From Jannaschia sp. GRR-S6-38 (GTDB lineage Bacteria > Pseudomonadota > Alphaproteobacteria > Rhodobacterales > Rhodobacteraceae), in assembly GCF_029853695.1 (NCBI RefSeq), contig NZ_CP122537.1:1860001-1924000 (forward strand): a stretch of DNA of 64,000 nt, read 5' to 3'. Below are positions 1 to 12,360 of this stretch, one piece after another. The stretch's first letter is position 1; each line of letters begins with the position of its first letter. The translations under genes were made by a program, and so were the position numbers. The notes below the pieces were generated by a model. It did not search any database. It worked only from the letters and a program-made list of their open reading frames with translations, and was not told where the DNA came from.

Positions 1-1202
<1,202 letters not shown>

Positions 1203-1212
1203 GGTCGTCTCC

Positions 1213-2724
1213 TCAGGCGGTCTGGGTCTCGGGGTCGGCCAATCGGTCGGCGAAATGGGTCACGAGACGGTGTTTCAGTATCTTTCCCGTCGGCGCGGCC
1301 GGCAGGGCCGTCGCGGCGATGATGCGTTCGGGGCGCTTGTACGCCGCCAGCCGCTCGGCCGCAAAGGCGCGCAATGCCGCGACGTCGAGCGCGTCGGGGT
1401 CGACGCATTGCACGAAGGCCAGCACCTCCTCGTCGCCGCCGGGCTTCGCGCGGCCGATCACGGCGCATTGTATCACGTCGGGATGATCGTTGAGCGCGGC
1501 CTCCACCTCGGGCGGGTAGACGTTGAACCCGCCGCGGATGATCAGCTCCTTGCAGCGGCCGACCACGGTCAGGCGGCCGTCGGCGTCGAGGCGCCCGAGA
1601 TCGCCGGTGCGCAGCCAGCCCTCCGGCGACAGGACGCGCGCCGTCTCCGCAGGGTTGCGATAGTAGCCGGCCATCACATGCGGCCCCCGGGTCAGGATCT
1701 CGCCCACGCCCGCCTCGCCGCCGCCCATCGCCTCGTCCAGCTTGATCTCGATGCCGGGCAGGGCCGGGCCCACGCTGACATCGGGGGTGCCGATCGGATT
1801 GCGGGTCCCGCAGATCCCGGCGGTCGATTCGGTCATGCCGTAGCCGTTCTGTAGCGGCAGCCCGTAGAACGCCTCGGCCTTGCGCTTCCAGGCCGGGTCG
1901 AGCGGCGCCGCGCCGGAGGAGACGTAGCGCAGCTTCGCGTCCGTCAGACCGGGCAGCCCGCCGCGCGCGACGTGATCCATCAGGAGCGCGTGCATCTGCG
2001 GCACGCCGGGGAAGACGGTGGCGCCGTCGATCAGGGCCGCGTGCAGGGCGGCGGGCGAGAAGCGGGCTTCCAGCCGGATGGTCGCGTGAACCGTGGTGGC
2101 TGCCATCAGCATGGAGGCCAGCCCGAAGACATGCGTCATCGGCAGAACGCCGTAGATCGTGTCGGTGGCCTCCATGTTGCGCAAATTGGCCGAGGTCAGG
2201 CCGGCGAAGCGCAGGTTGCCATGGGTCAGCATCACGCCCTTTGGGTCGCCCGTGGTCCCGGTGGTGTAGAGGATGACCGCCGTCTCCGGATCGGCGGCGG
2301 GGGTCGGCGCGCCCGTCCAGGCCGCGAGCCGGATGCCGGGAATGACGCAGGCCTCGGCGCACGCGGCCGCGGCATGGGCCGCCGCATCGGGCGAGACGGC
2401 GGCGGTGAAGGCCATGAGGCGCGGGCCGCAATGCGCCGCGATCTTCGCCAGCTCGGCCGCCGTCATCCGCGCGTTCACCGGCACGGCCACCGCGCCCAGC
2501 TTCGCGGCGGCGAAGATCAGGACGGTGGTAGCGTGGCAGTTTTCGGCCACAAGGAGCAGGCGGTCGCGCGGGCCGAGTCCTTGCGCGGCCAGCACCCCGG
2601 CGACGGCGTCGATGGCGGCGGCGTGTTCGGCATAGGTGACCGGGCGGCCGTCGCAATCGATGATGGCGATGCCCTCAGGCCGCGCCGCGGCGGCGGTTTC
2701 GACGAGATGGTGGATGAGCTCCAT
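1213..2724 (-). CDS. AMP-dependent acyl-CoA synthetase/ligase
   Basis: ANL-superfamily enzyme of 503 aa that activates a carboxylic acid with ATP to form its CoA thioester. The P-loop [11 protein letters not shown] (about 160-170), the NGYGMTEST motif, GWLRTGDLG and the C-terminal PTGKILK with its catalytic lysine are all present. The open frame runs further upstream, but the ATG at 2724 (MELIHH...) shares one base with the preceding gene's TGA (TGATG) and gives the normal family N-terminus, so it was chosen. Position in a pim-like beta-oxidation operon makes it the probable dicarboxylate- (pimeloyl-type) CoA ligase. Substrate is inferred from context only; a medium- or long-chain fatty acid is possible. 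Confidence 0.88.
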   Translation of the reverse strand: MELIHHLVETAAAARPEGIAIIDCDGRPVTYAEHAAAIDAVAGVLAAQGLGPRDRLLLVAENCHATTVLIFAAAKLGAVAVPVNARMTAAELAKIAAHCGPRLMAFTAAVSPDAAAHAAAACAEACVIPGIRLAAWTGAPTPAADPETAVILYTTGTTGDPKGVMLTHGNLRFAGLTSANLRNMEATDTIYGVLPMTHVFGLASMLMAATTVHATIRLEARFSPAALHAALIDGATVFPGVPQMHALLMDHVARGGLPGLTDAKLRYVSSGAAPLDPAWKRKAEAFYGLPLQNGYGMTESTAGICGTRNPIGTPDVSVGPALPGIEIKLDEAMGGGEAGVGEILTRGPHVMAGYYRNPAETARVLSPEGWLRTGDLGRLDADGRLTVVGRCKELIIRGGFNVYPPEVEAALNDHPDVIQCAVIGRAKPGGDEEVLAFVQCVDPDALDVAALRAFAAERLAAYKRPERIIAATALPAAPTGKILKHRLVTHFADRLADPETQTA

Positions 2725-3728
2725 CACATGGCCTTTCGCAGGGGCGCGGGGCGCAGGCGCGCCAGCGCCGTCTCCGCCTCGGATTCCAGTTGCGCCACGA
2801 TCCGCGCCAGCGGCGCGACGCGATCCGCGAAGCCCAGCGCCTGACCCGCCGAGAGCATACCACGCGACACGTCGCCGGTGGCATAAGCCTGCCGCCCGAT
2901 CTTGCCCGAGACCAGCGGCATCAGGCGGTCGATCCCGACCTGCGGGTCGTCGCGCTCGATCGCTGCGACCTCCTGCGCGGTGTCGTTGGCCAGCGTGCGG
3001 ATCGTGTTGCGGACGCTCGCCATGGTGAGGAGCGTATCGCGCTCGCCCGCCGCGGCCATGGCCGCCTTGTAGTCGGGATGGGCGGGCAGCTCCTCGGCCA
3101 CGAGGAAGCGCGTGCCGATGACGACGCCCGCGGCGCCCGCGGCCAGCGCGCCGACGAGCTGGCTGCCGGTTCCGATGCCGCCGCCGATCAGGAACGGGAT
3201 GCCGAGGCGCCGCTCGGCCAGCGCCTCGTTGACGACGGTGCCGATCAGGTCGAGCCCGGGATGTCCGCCGCATTCGGCGCCCACGATCGCGACCATGTCG
3301 ACGCCGACGCGCTCGGCCTTCTGGGCGAACCGGACCGAGGGCACCTTGTGCAGCACGGTGATGCCCGCGTCCTTCAGGATCGGCAGGTAGGGCTCGGGAT
3401 TGCGGCCCGAGGTCTCGACATGGGCGACGCCTTCGCCCGCGATCAGGCGGAAGGTTTCGGCCACGTGCTCGCCCTCGACCAGCTTGGGCAGCATCGAGAC
3501 GTTCACGCCGAAGGCGCGGCCGTCGCAGAGGTCGCGGGCGCGCGCGATCTCGGCGCGCAGGTCAGCCGGGTCCGGGAAGCTGGCGGCGGTGATGAAGCCG
3601 ATGATGCCCGCCTCGGCGCAGGCGGCGACGTAGTCGGCGTTCGACAACCACATCAGGCCGCCCGCCACGATCGGCAGGCGCGTGCCGAAGGCGCGGGTCA
3701 GGGGCGTGTCGAAGACCGGGTCGGTCAT
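2724..3728 (-). CDS. Nitronate monooxygenase-family FMN flavoprotein (2-nitropropane dioxygenase-like)
   Basis: TIM-barrel FMN protein of 334 aa. It begins with the family's RLPIVAGGLMWLSNADYVAACAEAG region (quoted part about 18-36). GAECGGHPG (about 150-158) carries the glycine/histidine segment characteristic of the class, and GGGIGTGSQLVGALAAGA (about 182-199) is the phosphate-binding loop. Family members include true nitronate monooxygenases and FabK-like enoyl reductases, and many stand in acyl-CoA clusters with unknown roles. It overlaps its upstream thioesterase by ATGA and its downstream ligase by one base, so it is translationally embedded in the beta-oxidation operon. An enoyl-CoA reductase or auxiliary redox role is more likely here than nitronate detoxification, but this is inference. 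Confidence 0.85.
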   Translation of the reverse strand: MTDPVFDTPLTRAFGTRLPIVAGGLMWLSNADYVAACAEAGIIGFITAASFPDPADLRAEIARARDLCDGRAFGVNVSMLPKLVEGEHVAETFRLIAGEGVAHVETSGRNPEPYLPILKDAGITVLHKVPSVRFAQKAERVGVDMVAIVGAECGGHPGLDLIGTVVNEALAERRLGIPFLIGGGIGTGSQLVGALAAGAAGVVIGTRFLVAEELPAHPDYKAAMAAAGERDTLLTMASVRNTIRTLANDTAQEVAAIERDDPQVGIDRLMPLVSGKIGRQAYATGDVSRGMLSAGQALGFADRVAPLARIVAQLESEAETALARLRPAPLRKAM

Positions 3729-4138
3729 GCCAGCCGCTCCGGCGGGACGCGCTTGAAGACGCCGGTGGCGGTGGCGATCAGCCGGGGGCCGGCGCGCAGC
3801 TCACCCTCGACGAAGACGAGGCTGCGCCCGCCGCCGGTCACCCGGCCCGTGGCCTCCAGCGCGTCGCCCGCATGGGCGGGGGCGTGGAAGTTGAGCGTCA
3901 TCGAAACGGTGAGGAAGGGCGCGGTGCCGCTGTCGTCCACGGTCAGGCTGGCGGTCGCGCCCAGCGCATTGTCGAGACAGGCCGCGGCGATCCCGCCATG
4001 CAGCGCGCGGTGGCGGTTCAGGTGATCTTCCGTCAGCGTCAGGCGGCAGCGCGCCCGCCCGTCGCCGCGCCCGACGTCCAGCACGTAGCCCAGCAGGCGC
4101 TGGGTGCCGGTCTCGCCCTCGATGATCCCGTCCGCCAT
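3725..4138 (-). CDS. PaaI-family hotdog acyl-CoA thioesterase
   Basis: A 137-aa hotdog-fold protein of normal length for PaaI/YbgC-type thioesterases, which hydrolyse acyl-CoAs and free CoA. HRALHGGIAAACLDNALGAT (about 43-62) carries the conserved HGG and the Asp on the central helix. TGRVTGGGRSLVFVEGEL forms the second half of the fold. It overlaps the next gene by ATGA and follows the small acyl-CoA dehydrogenase after 3 bases. A proofreading or overflow function releasing stalled acyl-CoAs is the usual inference for such genes inside degradation operons. Confidence 0.85.
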   Translation of the reverse strand: MADGIIEGETGTQRLLGYVLDVGRGDGRARCRLTLTEDHLNRHRALHGGIAAACLDNALGATASLTVDDSGTAPFLTVSMTLNFHAPAHAGDALEATGRVTGGGRSLVFVEGELRAGPRLIATATGVFKRVPPERLA

Positions 4139-4141
4139 GGC

Positions 4142-5221
4142 TCAGGCCGCGCGCAGCGCGATGAAGCGCTCGAGATGGTGCAAGGCGTCGCCGAAGCGGT
4201 GGTCGACCATGGTCAGCCGCTTCGCCAGATGGCCCAGATCGTACTCCATCGTCATGCCGATGCCGCCATGCATCTGGATCGACTCCTCGACCACCAGCCG
4301 CGCGACCTCGCCGATCAGGTTCTTGGTTGCGGCGACATGCAGGTCGCGGTCGGGCCCGTCGAGATTGCCCGCGAGGTTGATCACGGCGGAGCGCGCCTGC
4401 TCGATCTCGATCAGCATATCGGCCATGCGGTGCTGCAGCACCTGGAACTTGCCGATGGGCTGGCCGAACTGCTTGCGGGTCTTGAGGTAGTCGGCGGTCA
4501 ACCCGCGGATCGCTTCCATCAGGCCCAGCGCCTCGGCGCAGATGGCGAGCGTGGCGCGCGCCTCGGCGCGGGCGAGAATGGCGCCCGCCTCCTCGGCCAG
4601 CAGCGTGGCGGGCGCGGCGTCGAGCGCGAGTTCCGCCGCCGTGCCGCCGCCGTTCAGCGGATAGGGCCGGAAATCGAGCGCCGCGGCCTCGACGCGGAAC
4701 AGGCCCAGCCCCGCATCGGTGCGCGCCGTCACGAGGAAGGCCTCGGCCGCGGCGGCATTGACGACGACCGCCTTGCGCCCGGTCAGGCGCCAGGCGTCGC
4801 CGTCCCGCGCGGCGGCGGTCTCGGCCGTGCTGCTGTCGTAGCGCGCACCCGGCTCGCCATGGGCGAGGGCTAGCTGCGTGCCGCCGGCGATCACGCCTTC
4901 GACCGCCTCCGTATCGCCCAGCTCCGCCAGCAGCCCGCCGCAGAGCACGCCGGTGTCGAGCATGGGATCGACCGCGCCGGCGCGGCCCAGTTCCTCGAAG
5001 ACGAGCGCGATATCGAAGCCGGTGCCGCCGAAGCCGCCCTGATCCTCGGTGAAGAGCGCCCCGATCACGCCCATCTCGGCCAGCCCGTCCCAGACCGCGC
5101 GCGGGAAGCCTTGCGGCGCCTCGGCCGCGGCGTTGCGGGTCTTCGCGTCATAGGTCTCGCGCAGGAAGCGGCGCAGGCCGTCCTGCAGCATCCGCGCTTC
5201 GTCGCTGAGTTCGAAATTCAT
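4142..5221 (-). CDS. pimD: Acyl-CoA dehydrogenase, small-subunit type (PimD-like)
   Basis: FAD acyl-CoA dehydrogenase-fold protein, 359 aa. It has the typical N-terminal helical domain (GFGGTGFDIALVFEELGRAG), a reduced middle beta domain, and the C-terminal helical domain with the FAD-contacting RKQFGQPIGKFQVLQHR (about 241-257) and QMHGGIGMTMEYDLGHL (about 319-335). It lies 2 bases after the large acyl-CoA dehydrogenase. By recollection it matches the small subunit of the Rhodopseudomonas pimeloyl-CoA dehydrogenase pair, which works as a heteromer with the large subunit. The catalytic-base position is less clear than in the large partner. Symbol is tentative. Confidence 0.82.
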   Translation of the reverse strand: MNFELSDEARMLQDGLRRFLRETYDAKTRNAAAEAPQGFPRAVWDGLAEMGVIGALFTEDQGGFGGTGFDIALVFEELGRAGAVDPMLDTGVLCGGLLAELGDTEAVEGVIAGGTQLALAHGEPGARYDSSTAETAAARDGDAWRLTGRKAVVVNAAAAEAFLVTARTDAGLGLFRVEAAALDFRPYPLNGGGTAAELALDAAPATLLAEEAGAILARAEARATLAICAEALGLMEAIRGLTADYLKTRKQFGQPIGKFQVLQHRMADMLIEIEQARSAVINLAGNLDGPDRDLHVAATKNLIGEVARLVVEESIQMHGGIGMTMEYDLGHLAKRLTMVDHRFGDALHHLERFIALRAA

Positions 5222-5223
5222 CT

Positions 5224-6417
5224 TCAGAGCTCCAGCATCGACTTGGCGATGATCGTCCGCTGCACCTCGTTCGATCCGCCATAGATCGAGAGCTTGCGGT
5301 TGTTGAAATACTGCCCCGATGCGCGGGCGCCGTAGTCGGGGCCGATGGCGCCCGCGTTGTCGCCCTCCACCGCCTCGGACTGGAAGGGCATGGCGTAGGG
5401 CCCGATGGCGCTGCGGGTCAGGTGGTTGATCTCCTGTCGGATGACGGTGCCCTTGATCTTGAGCATCGAGGACTCGGCGCCCGGCGCGTTGCCCGCCGCC
5501 GCCGCCGAGACGACGCGCAGGTTGGTGGTGGCCATCGCCATCAGGTCGATCTCGACCCGGGCCACGCGGGCGGCGAAATGCGGGTTCTCGATCAGCGGGC
5601 GGCCGCCGGCGCGTTCGGCCCGGGCGATGCGCTTGAGATTGGCGAGCCCGGCATTGGCGAAGCCCACGCCCGCGATATTCGTGCGCTCATGCGTCAGCAG
5701 GTACTTGGCATAGGTCCAGCCCTTGTTCTCCTCGCCCACCAGGTTCTCGACCGGCACGCGGACATCGCTGAACCAGACCTCGTTGACCTCCGCCGTGCCG
5801 TCGAGCAGCACAATGGGCCGCACCTCGACGCCGGGGCTGTTCATGTCGATGAGCAGGAAGCTGATGCCCTTCTGCGGCTTGCCCTCTTTCGAGGTGCGTA
5901 CGAGGCAGAAGATCCAGTTCGCGTATTGCCCGAGCGTGGTCCAGGTCTTCTGGCCGTTGACGATGTAGTGGTCGCCGTCGCGCACCGCCTCGGTCCGCAA
6001 GCTGGCGAGATCGGAGCCTGCGCCCGGTTCGGAATAGCCCTGGCACCACCAGTCGGTGCCGTCGAGGATGCGGGGCAGGTAATGGTCCTGCTGCGCCTTG
6101 GAGCCGAACTTCATCAGCACCGGGCCCAGCATGGCGACGCCGAAGGGCACGATGCGCGGCGCGCCGCGGGCGGTGGTCTCGTCCTCGAAGATGTGGCGCT
6201 GCACAGCGTCCCAGCCCGCGCCGCCGAATTCCTCGGGCCAGCTGCCCGCCAGCCAGCCCTTCTCGTTGAGGATGGCGTGCCATTCCTCGTGGTCGTCCTT
6301 GGTCAGCGCCCGGCCCTTGCGGCCCGCATCGGTCAGGCGCTCGGGCAGCTTGGCGTCGAGGAAGGCGCGGACTTCGTCGCGGAAGGTCTTCTGCGCGTCG
6401 GTGTAATCGAGGTTCAT
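5224..6417 (-). CDS. pimC: Acyl-CoA dehydrogenase, large-subunit type (PimC-like)
   Basis: Acyl-CoA dehydrogenase of 397 aa that introduces the alpha,beta double bond. WWCQGYSEPGAGSDLASL (about 119-136) and NGQKTWTTLGQYANWIFCL are the FAD/substrate signatures of the large-subunit subfamily. The C-terminus holds RKLSIYGGSNEVQRTIIAK, with the ribityl-binding GGSNEVQR motif. Length and motifs match what is recalled for pimeloyl-CoA dehydrogenase large subunits. It starts 15 bases after the thiolase stop and is followed at 2 bases by the small partner, as expected for a heteromeric enzyme. Electron acceptor is presumably ETF; no etf genes are in the window. Confidence 0.87.
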   Translation of the reverse strand: MNLDYTDAQKTFRDEVRAFLDAKLPERLTDAGRKGRALTKDDHEEWHAILNEKGWLAGSWPEEFGGAGWDAVQRHIFEDETTARGAPRIVPFGVAMLGPVLMKFGSKAQQDHYLPRILDGTDWWCQGYSEPGAGSDLASLRTEAVRDGDHYIVNGQKTWTTLGQYANWIFCLVRTSKEGKPQKGISFLLIDMNSPGVEVRPIVLLDGTAEVNEVWFSDVRVPVENLVGEENKGWTYAKYLLTHERTNIAGVGFANAGLANLKRIARAERAGGRPLIENPHFAARVARVEIDLMAMATTNLRVVSAAAAGNAPGAESSMLKIKGTVIRQEINHLTRSAIGPYAMPFQSEAVEGDNAGAIGPDYGARASGQYFNNRKLSIYGGSNEVQRTIIAKSMLEL

Positions 6418-6432
6418 GGTCGGACCCCTTTC

Positions 6433-7604
<1,172 letters not shown>

Positions 7605-7608
<4 letters not shown>

Positions 7609-9665
7609 GCGGTGTCCTTTCGGTTCAGATCGGCGAAGGCACCGCCTTCCCGCGCGAGGTCGCGCAGGAGCGGGGCGGGCTGCCAGAAGTCGGGCTCCTC
7701 CGCGGCGAAGCGTTCGATATCGGCGAGGATCGTATCCAGCCCCTGCGCGTCGGCCCAGTGCATCGGGCCCCCCTTCCAGCGTGGGAAGCCGTAGCCGTGC
7801 AGCAGGACGGCATCGACGTCGAGCGGGCGGGCGGCGATGCCCTCGGCCACGACGCGGGCGGCCTCGTTGACCATCGCGGCCATGTAACGGCGGGTGATCT
7901 CGTCGGCGTCGAGCGCGCGCGCGGGGCCCGTGCGGCTTTCCGCGACGATGCGCTCGACCTCCGGATCCTCGGCCCCCCGCTTGTCCGCGGTATAATTGTA
8001 GTAGCCCTTGCCGGTTTTCCGGCCCAGCCGCCCGGCATGGTAGAGCGCGTCGGCGAAGGTGGCGCGGCGGCCCTGCGGCGCGCCCTCGGCCTTCAGCCGC
8101 TCGCGCGTCATGAAGCCGATATCGAGCCCCGCCAGGTCCGAGACCTGGTAGGGGCCCATCGGGAATCCGAAATCGCGGATGGCGGCGTCGATCGCGTAGG
8201 GCGAGGCGCCGTCCAGCACCATGCGGTCGGCGGCGGCGCGATAGGCCGACAGGATCCGGTTGCCGATGAACCCGTCGCAGACGCCCGCGCGCACCGCGAT
8301 CTTGCCCAGCCGCTTGGCCAGGGCGAAGCCGGTCGCGGTGACATCGGGCGCCGTGGCGTCGGTGACGACGACCTCCAGCAGCTTCATGACATGGGCGGGC
8401 GAGAAGAAATGCAGGCCCACCACGTCTGCTGGTCGGTCCGTGGCGACGGCGATTTCGTTCACGTCGAGATAGGAGGTGTTGGTGGCCAGCACGGCGCCCG
8501 GCTTGCAGACGCGGTCGAGCGTGGCGAAGACCTCGCGCTTGACGTCCATCGCCTCGAAGACGGCCTCGATGGCGATGTCGGCCTCCGCGAGGGCGTCCAT
8601 TTCCGTGGCGAAGGCTGGGGCGAGGCCCGCGCGTTTGTCGGCGGTGAGCTTGCCGCGCTGCACCGCGGTGTCGAGATTGCCGTCGATGGTCGCGCGGGCG
8701 CGGTCCAGCCCCTCGGCGTTCCGTTCGACCAGCGTGACGCGCAGCCCCGCCAGCAGGCAGGCCGTGGCGATGCCCGCGCCCATCGTGCCCCCGCCGACGA
8801 CGCCGACATGGTCGATCGCGCGCGGCGCGGCATCGAGGCCGGGCACCTTGGCGACCGCGCGATCGGTGAAGAAGGCGTGGATCAGCCCGGCGCGCTGGGG
8901 CGTGTCGAGGAGGTGCCGGAACAGGCGGCGTTCCTCGGCGATGCCGTCGTCGAAGGGCAGTCGCGTGGACGCCATGACGGCGTCGAGCGCGGTCACCGGC
9001 GCGATCTGGCCCGGGGTCTTCGCCGCGGTCGCCGCGCGCAGGTCGGACAGGTCGCCCTGCGGGGCGGGCAGGTCGCGGGTGCGGCGCGGGGCCTCGCCCT
9101 TCAGCTCGGCGGCGAAGGCCAGCGCGGCGGCGCGGAGATCACCCCCGGCCAGCCGGTCGATCAGGCCGCTCTCGACGGCCTCCTCGGCGCGGATGGGCTT
9201 GCCGCTGGCGATCATCCGGCCCGCCGCCTCCAGCCCGATCAGGCGGGGCGTGCGCTGGGTGCCGCCCGCGCCGGGCAGGATGCCGAGGCTCACCTCGGGC
9301 AGGCCCAGCCGGGTGCCCGGCGCGGCGATGCGCCAGTGGCAGCCCAGCGCGACCTCCAGCCCGCCGCCCAGCGCCGCGCCGTGGATGGCGGCAAGGACGG
9401 GCTTCGGGCTGGCCTCGATCCCGGCGATCACATCGGGCAGGGACGGCGCCAGGGGCGCCTTGCCGAATTCGGTGATGTCCGCACCGCCGAGAAACAGCCG
9501 GCCGGCGCCCATCAGGACCGCGACCTGCGCCGCACCGTCCGCGGCGAACCGGTCGAAGGCCTCCGCGAGCCCCGCGCGCACGGCCTGGCCCAGCGCGTTC
9601 ACGGGCGGGTTCTCGACGGTGATGACGGCGATGCCGTCTTGCGTCTCGTAATGCACCTCGGGCAT
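7605..9665 (-). CDS. Fused enoyl-CoA hydratase/3-hydroxyacyl-CoA dehydrogenase (FadB/PimF-like)
   Basis: Bifunctional beta-oxidation enzyme, 686 aa. The N-terminal crotonase domain (about 1-190) has both catalytic glutamates, Glu104 in GGGLEVALG and Glu124 in [15 protein letters not shown] linker precedes the NAD-binding dehydrogenase domain, whose [14 protein letters not shown]ossmann motif is at about 287-300, followed by [15 protein letters not shown] with the catalytic His. The last 200 residues are the C-terminal 3HCDH domains. It lies 18 bases downstream of iclR and overlaps the thiolase. At this size it resembles PimF or peroxisomal bifunctional enzymes. Confidence 0.92.
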
Positions 9666-9683
9666 CTCGGCTCCTCTCTCGTC

Positions 9684-10484
9684 TCAGACGCCGCGCGCGG
9701 CGACGGGGGCCGGCGCCTGGCCCATCATGCGCTCCAGCTCGCGGACGGCGTCGCGCAGGGCCGGGCCGACGCGGGTTTCCATCGCGTCGACGGGCAGCAT
9801 CTCGGGCAGGGCGCCGCAGGTGAAGACCACGGGCTCGCCCAGCTCGCGCGGGTGATAGGGGCAGGCGACGGCGTGGATGTTGGGGGCGAAATATTCCGCC
9901 GGATCGGCGATGACGAAGCCGCGCGTCAGAAGCTGGTCGCCCGCGTCGCGGCGGACGGCGGCGGCGCGCTCCGGCGTGAGGCCGCGTTCGCCCCCGGCAT
10001 CCGCGACGACCGCGTCGAAGCCATCCGCCCCCAGTGCGCCCAGAAGCGCGTGGCCTGAGGAGGAGCCGTTGAGCGGCGGCCGCGCCCCGACCTCCAGCCA
10101 GAGCGAGGCGATGCCGTTCGGCCGCCAGGTGCGCACGATCAGCATCCGGCCGCCATCGCGCACCAGGAGCATCGACATCGTCCCCGTCTCGTCCGCCAGC
10201 CGCTGCATCAGCGGGCCGGCCATCTCGACGAAGCCGATCGAGGCGGCGGCGAGGTTGCCCAGAACCAGCAGCGCGGGCCCCGGCCGATAGAGATCGTGGC
10301 GCCGCGCATGGGTCAAGTAGCCCAGGCTTTGCAGCGTGAAGGTCAGCCGCGAGACCGTGGATTTCGGAAGGCCCGTCCGTTCGGCGATCTCGGCATTGCC
10401 CAACCCGTCTTCGCCCGCGCGGAAGGCGCGCAGGACCGACAGGCCGCGGGCGAGCGTGGTGGCGAAGCGGCGGTCCTCCATCAC
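9684..10484 (-). CDS. IclR-family transcriptional regulator
   Basis: A 266-aa regulator with an N-terminal winged helix-turn-helix (about 8-65; NAEIAERTGLPKSTVSRLTFTLQSLGYL) and a C-terminal IclR ligand-binding domain (about 75-250). ATGA overlap with the end of dctM couples it to the transporter, and the beta-oxidation genes start 18 bases downstream, so it probably senses the imported acid or an early CoA intermediate and controls this operon. Two inverted repeats upstream of dctP (13454-13474 and 13479-13491) are candidate targets. Start at ATG 10484 (MMED...); the second ATG is equally possible. Confidence 0.9.
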   Translation of the reverse strand: MMEDRRFATTLARGLSVLRAFRAGEDGLGNAEIAERTGLPKSTVSRLTFTLQSLGYLTHARRHDLYRPGPALLVLGNLAAASIGFVEMAGPLMQRLADETGTMSMLLVRDGGRMLIVRTWRPNGIASLWLEVGARPPLNGSSSGHALLGALGADGFDAVVADAGGERGLTPERAAAVRRDAGDQLLTRGFVIADPAEYFAPNIHAVACPYHPRELGEPVVFTCGALPEMLPVDAMETRVGPALRDAVRELERMMGQAPAPVAARGV

Positions 10485-11818
10485 ATGCTCCCCGGGATGA
10501 GAAGCGAGATGATGGGGAAGGTCATGATCAGGATCAGCACCAACACGTCGATGGTCAGGAAGCGCAGGATGCCCGCGAAGATGCGGTCGATCCCGACCTC
10601 GCGGCCCACGACACTGGCGATGACGAAGACGTTCAGGCCCACGGGCGGGGTGATCAGCCCGATCTCGAGTAGCTTGATCACCACCACCCCGAACCAGATC
10701 AGGTCGAAGCCGTAGCCTTCCACCAGCGGGATCATCAGCGGCAGCGTCAGGACCATGATGCCGATTGGATCGAGGAACATGCCGAGTGCCAGGTAGATCG
10801 CGGCGATGGCGATCAGCAGCACGACCGGGGAGAGCGCCGCCTCGGTCACCACGCCGACGATGTCGGGGGCCACACCGGTCAGCGCGATGAAGGCCACGAA
10901 GATCTTGGCCGCCGCGGCGATCAGGAAGATCGACGCGGTCTGGATCGCCGTTTCGCGCAGCGCGTCCCAGAGCGCGCGGAAGGTCAACGTGCGCTGGGCG
11001 AAGCCGATCAGCACGGCCGCGGTGACGCAGATCGCCGCCGCCTCGGTCGCGGTGAAGATGCCGCCGTAAATGCCGCCCACGATGATCGCGAAGAGCGCGA
11101 CGGCGGGCCAGGCGTCCAGCGCGGCGCGGCCGCGTTCGCCCATCGTCGTCGTCCCCTCGGGGATCGGGGCCGCGGACGGGTCGCGATGGACCCAGATCCA
11201 GATCACCAGGATGAAGCCCGCCAGCGACAGAAGGCCGGGCAGGATGCCCGCGAGGAAGAGCGCCGAGATCGAGGTCTCGGTGAAGATGCCGTAGATGATG
11301 AACAGGACCGAGGGCGGAATGAGCGAGCCCAGCGTCCCGCCCGCCGCGACCGAGGCCGTGGCCAGCCGCGTGTCGTAGCCCATGCGCAGCATCTCGGGCG
11401 AGCAGATGCGGCCCATGGTCGACGCGCAGGCGATCGACGATCCGGTGATCGCCGAGAAGCCGCCGCAGCCCACGACCGAGGCCATGGCGACGCCGCCGGG
11501 CAGGCGGGCCAGCCAGACGCGGGCGGCGTGGTAGATCTTGGTCGTGATGTCCGCGCGGTAGGCGATGTGGCCCAAAGCCACAAAGAGCGGGATCATCGAC
11601 AGGTCATAGGAATGGATTAGGTCGAAGCTGTTGGAGAACACCATCGAGGTGGTGGGCCGGACCGCGCGCCAGGGCATGAACTCGCCGGTGCGGAAGGCGA
11701 ACATCACGAAGCTGCCCACCGTGGCGACGCCCGCCAGCGCGAAGGCGATCGGCACGCGGATCGCCAGAAGGCCGATGACCGAAGCGAAGGCGACGAGGCC
11801 GACGGTGCTGCCGTCCAT
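10481..11818 (-). CDS. dctM: TRAP transporter large permease (DctM)
   Basis: Membrane subunit (445 aa, about 12-13 TM segments) of a Na+/H+-driven TRAP carboxylate importer. Hallmarks include SVVGCGGFSAITGSSIACASTMG and ATASVAAGGTLGSLIPPSV (each 19-23 residues; core GTLGSLIPPS quoted), and LITPPVGLNVFVIASV near the C-terminus. The open frame extends upstream, but the ATG at 11818 shares a base with the DctQ stop (TGATG) and gives a normal N-terminus. It is coupled at its end to iclR. Substrate probably matches the downstream pathway, i.e. a dicarboxylate. Confidence 0.93.
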   Translation of the reverse strand: MDGSTVGLVAFASVIGLLAIRVPIAFALAGVATVGSFVMFAFRTGEFMPWRAVRPTTSMVFSNSFDLIHSYDLSMIPLFVALGHIAYRADITTKIYHAARVWLARLPGGVAMASVVGCGGFSAITGSSIACASTMGRICSPEMLRMGYDTRLATASVAAGGTLGSLIPPSVLFIIYGIFTETSISALFLAGILPGLLSLAGFILVIWIWVHRDPSAAPIPEGTTTMGERGRAALDAWPAVALFAIIVGGIYGGIFTATEAAAICVTAAVLIGFAQRTLTFRALWDALRETAIQTASIFLIAAAAKIFVAFIALTGVAPDIVGVVTEAALSPVVLLIAIAAIYLALGMFLDPIGIMVLTLPLMIPLVEGYGFDLIWFGVVVIKLLEIGLITPPVGLNVFVIASVVGREVGIDRIFAGILRFLTIDVLVLILIMTFPIISLLIPGSM

Positions 11819-12339
11819 CACGGCGTCTCCATCAGGTCTTCGGCGGTCGCGGCGGGGTCCAGATGCCCGCCGGCGCGGATCGTGCGGATATCGGCCACGG
11901 CCATCAGCAGAAGGCGGATCCAGCAAAAGCACATGCCGATCAGGAAGATCACCCGGCCCGGCCATTTCGGCAGCGCCAGCTCGCCGAAGAAGAAGGTGCC
12001 CGAGGCCAGCGTCTCGGTCGCCTCGCGCCAGCCGGCATAGATCAGCGGCGAGAGCGCGGCGCAGCCGGCGAGGCTGCCGGCCACGATCAGCCAGTCCTGG
12101 ACACGGCGCGGCATCCGCTTGGACAGGAACTCGACCACGATATGGGCGCGCGCAGTGGTCGCGGCGGCCAGCGGCAGGACGATGGCGGCGACCATCAGCT
12201 CGCGCACGATGACGATGGTGTCGGGGATCGCCCCGCCCATCGTGGCGCGCATCACCACGGAGGTCGTGATCAGAAGGCCCAGGCCCAGGATGGCCAGGAC
12301 CGACAGGTCCAGCAGAAGGCGTTCGATGCGATGCAGCAT
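11818..12339 (-). CDS. dctQ: TRAP transporter small permease (DctQ)
   Basis: Small membrane subunit, 173 aa, with four predicted TM helices: about 10-30, 45-65, 88-110 and 128-150. The HIVVEFLSKRMPRRVQDWL loop between TM2 and TM3 is typical of DctQ. It stabilises DctM and the binding-protein interaction. The start is 55 bases after dctP across a strong stem-loop, and the stop shares a base with the dctM start. Confidence 0.9.
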   Translation of the reverse strand: MLHRIERLLLDLSVLAILGLGLLITTSVVMRATMGGAIPDTIVIVRELMVAAIVLPLAAATTARAHIVVEFLSKRMPRRVQDWLIVAGSLAGCAALSPLIYAGWREATETLASGTFFFGELALPKWPGRVIFLIGMCFCWIRLLLMAVADIRTIRAGGHLDPAATAEDLMETP

Positions 12340-12360
12340 GTCTCTCTCGCGGGGAGGGTG

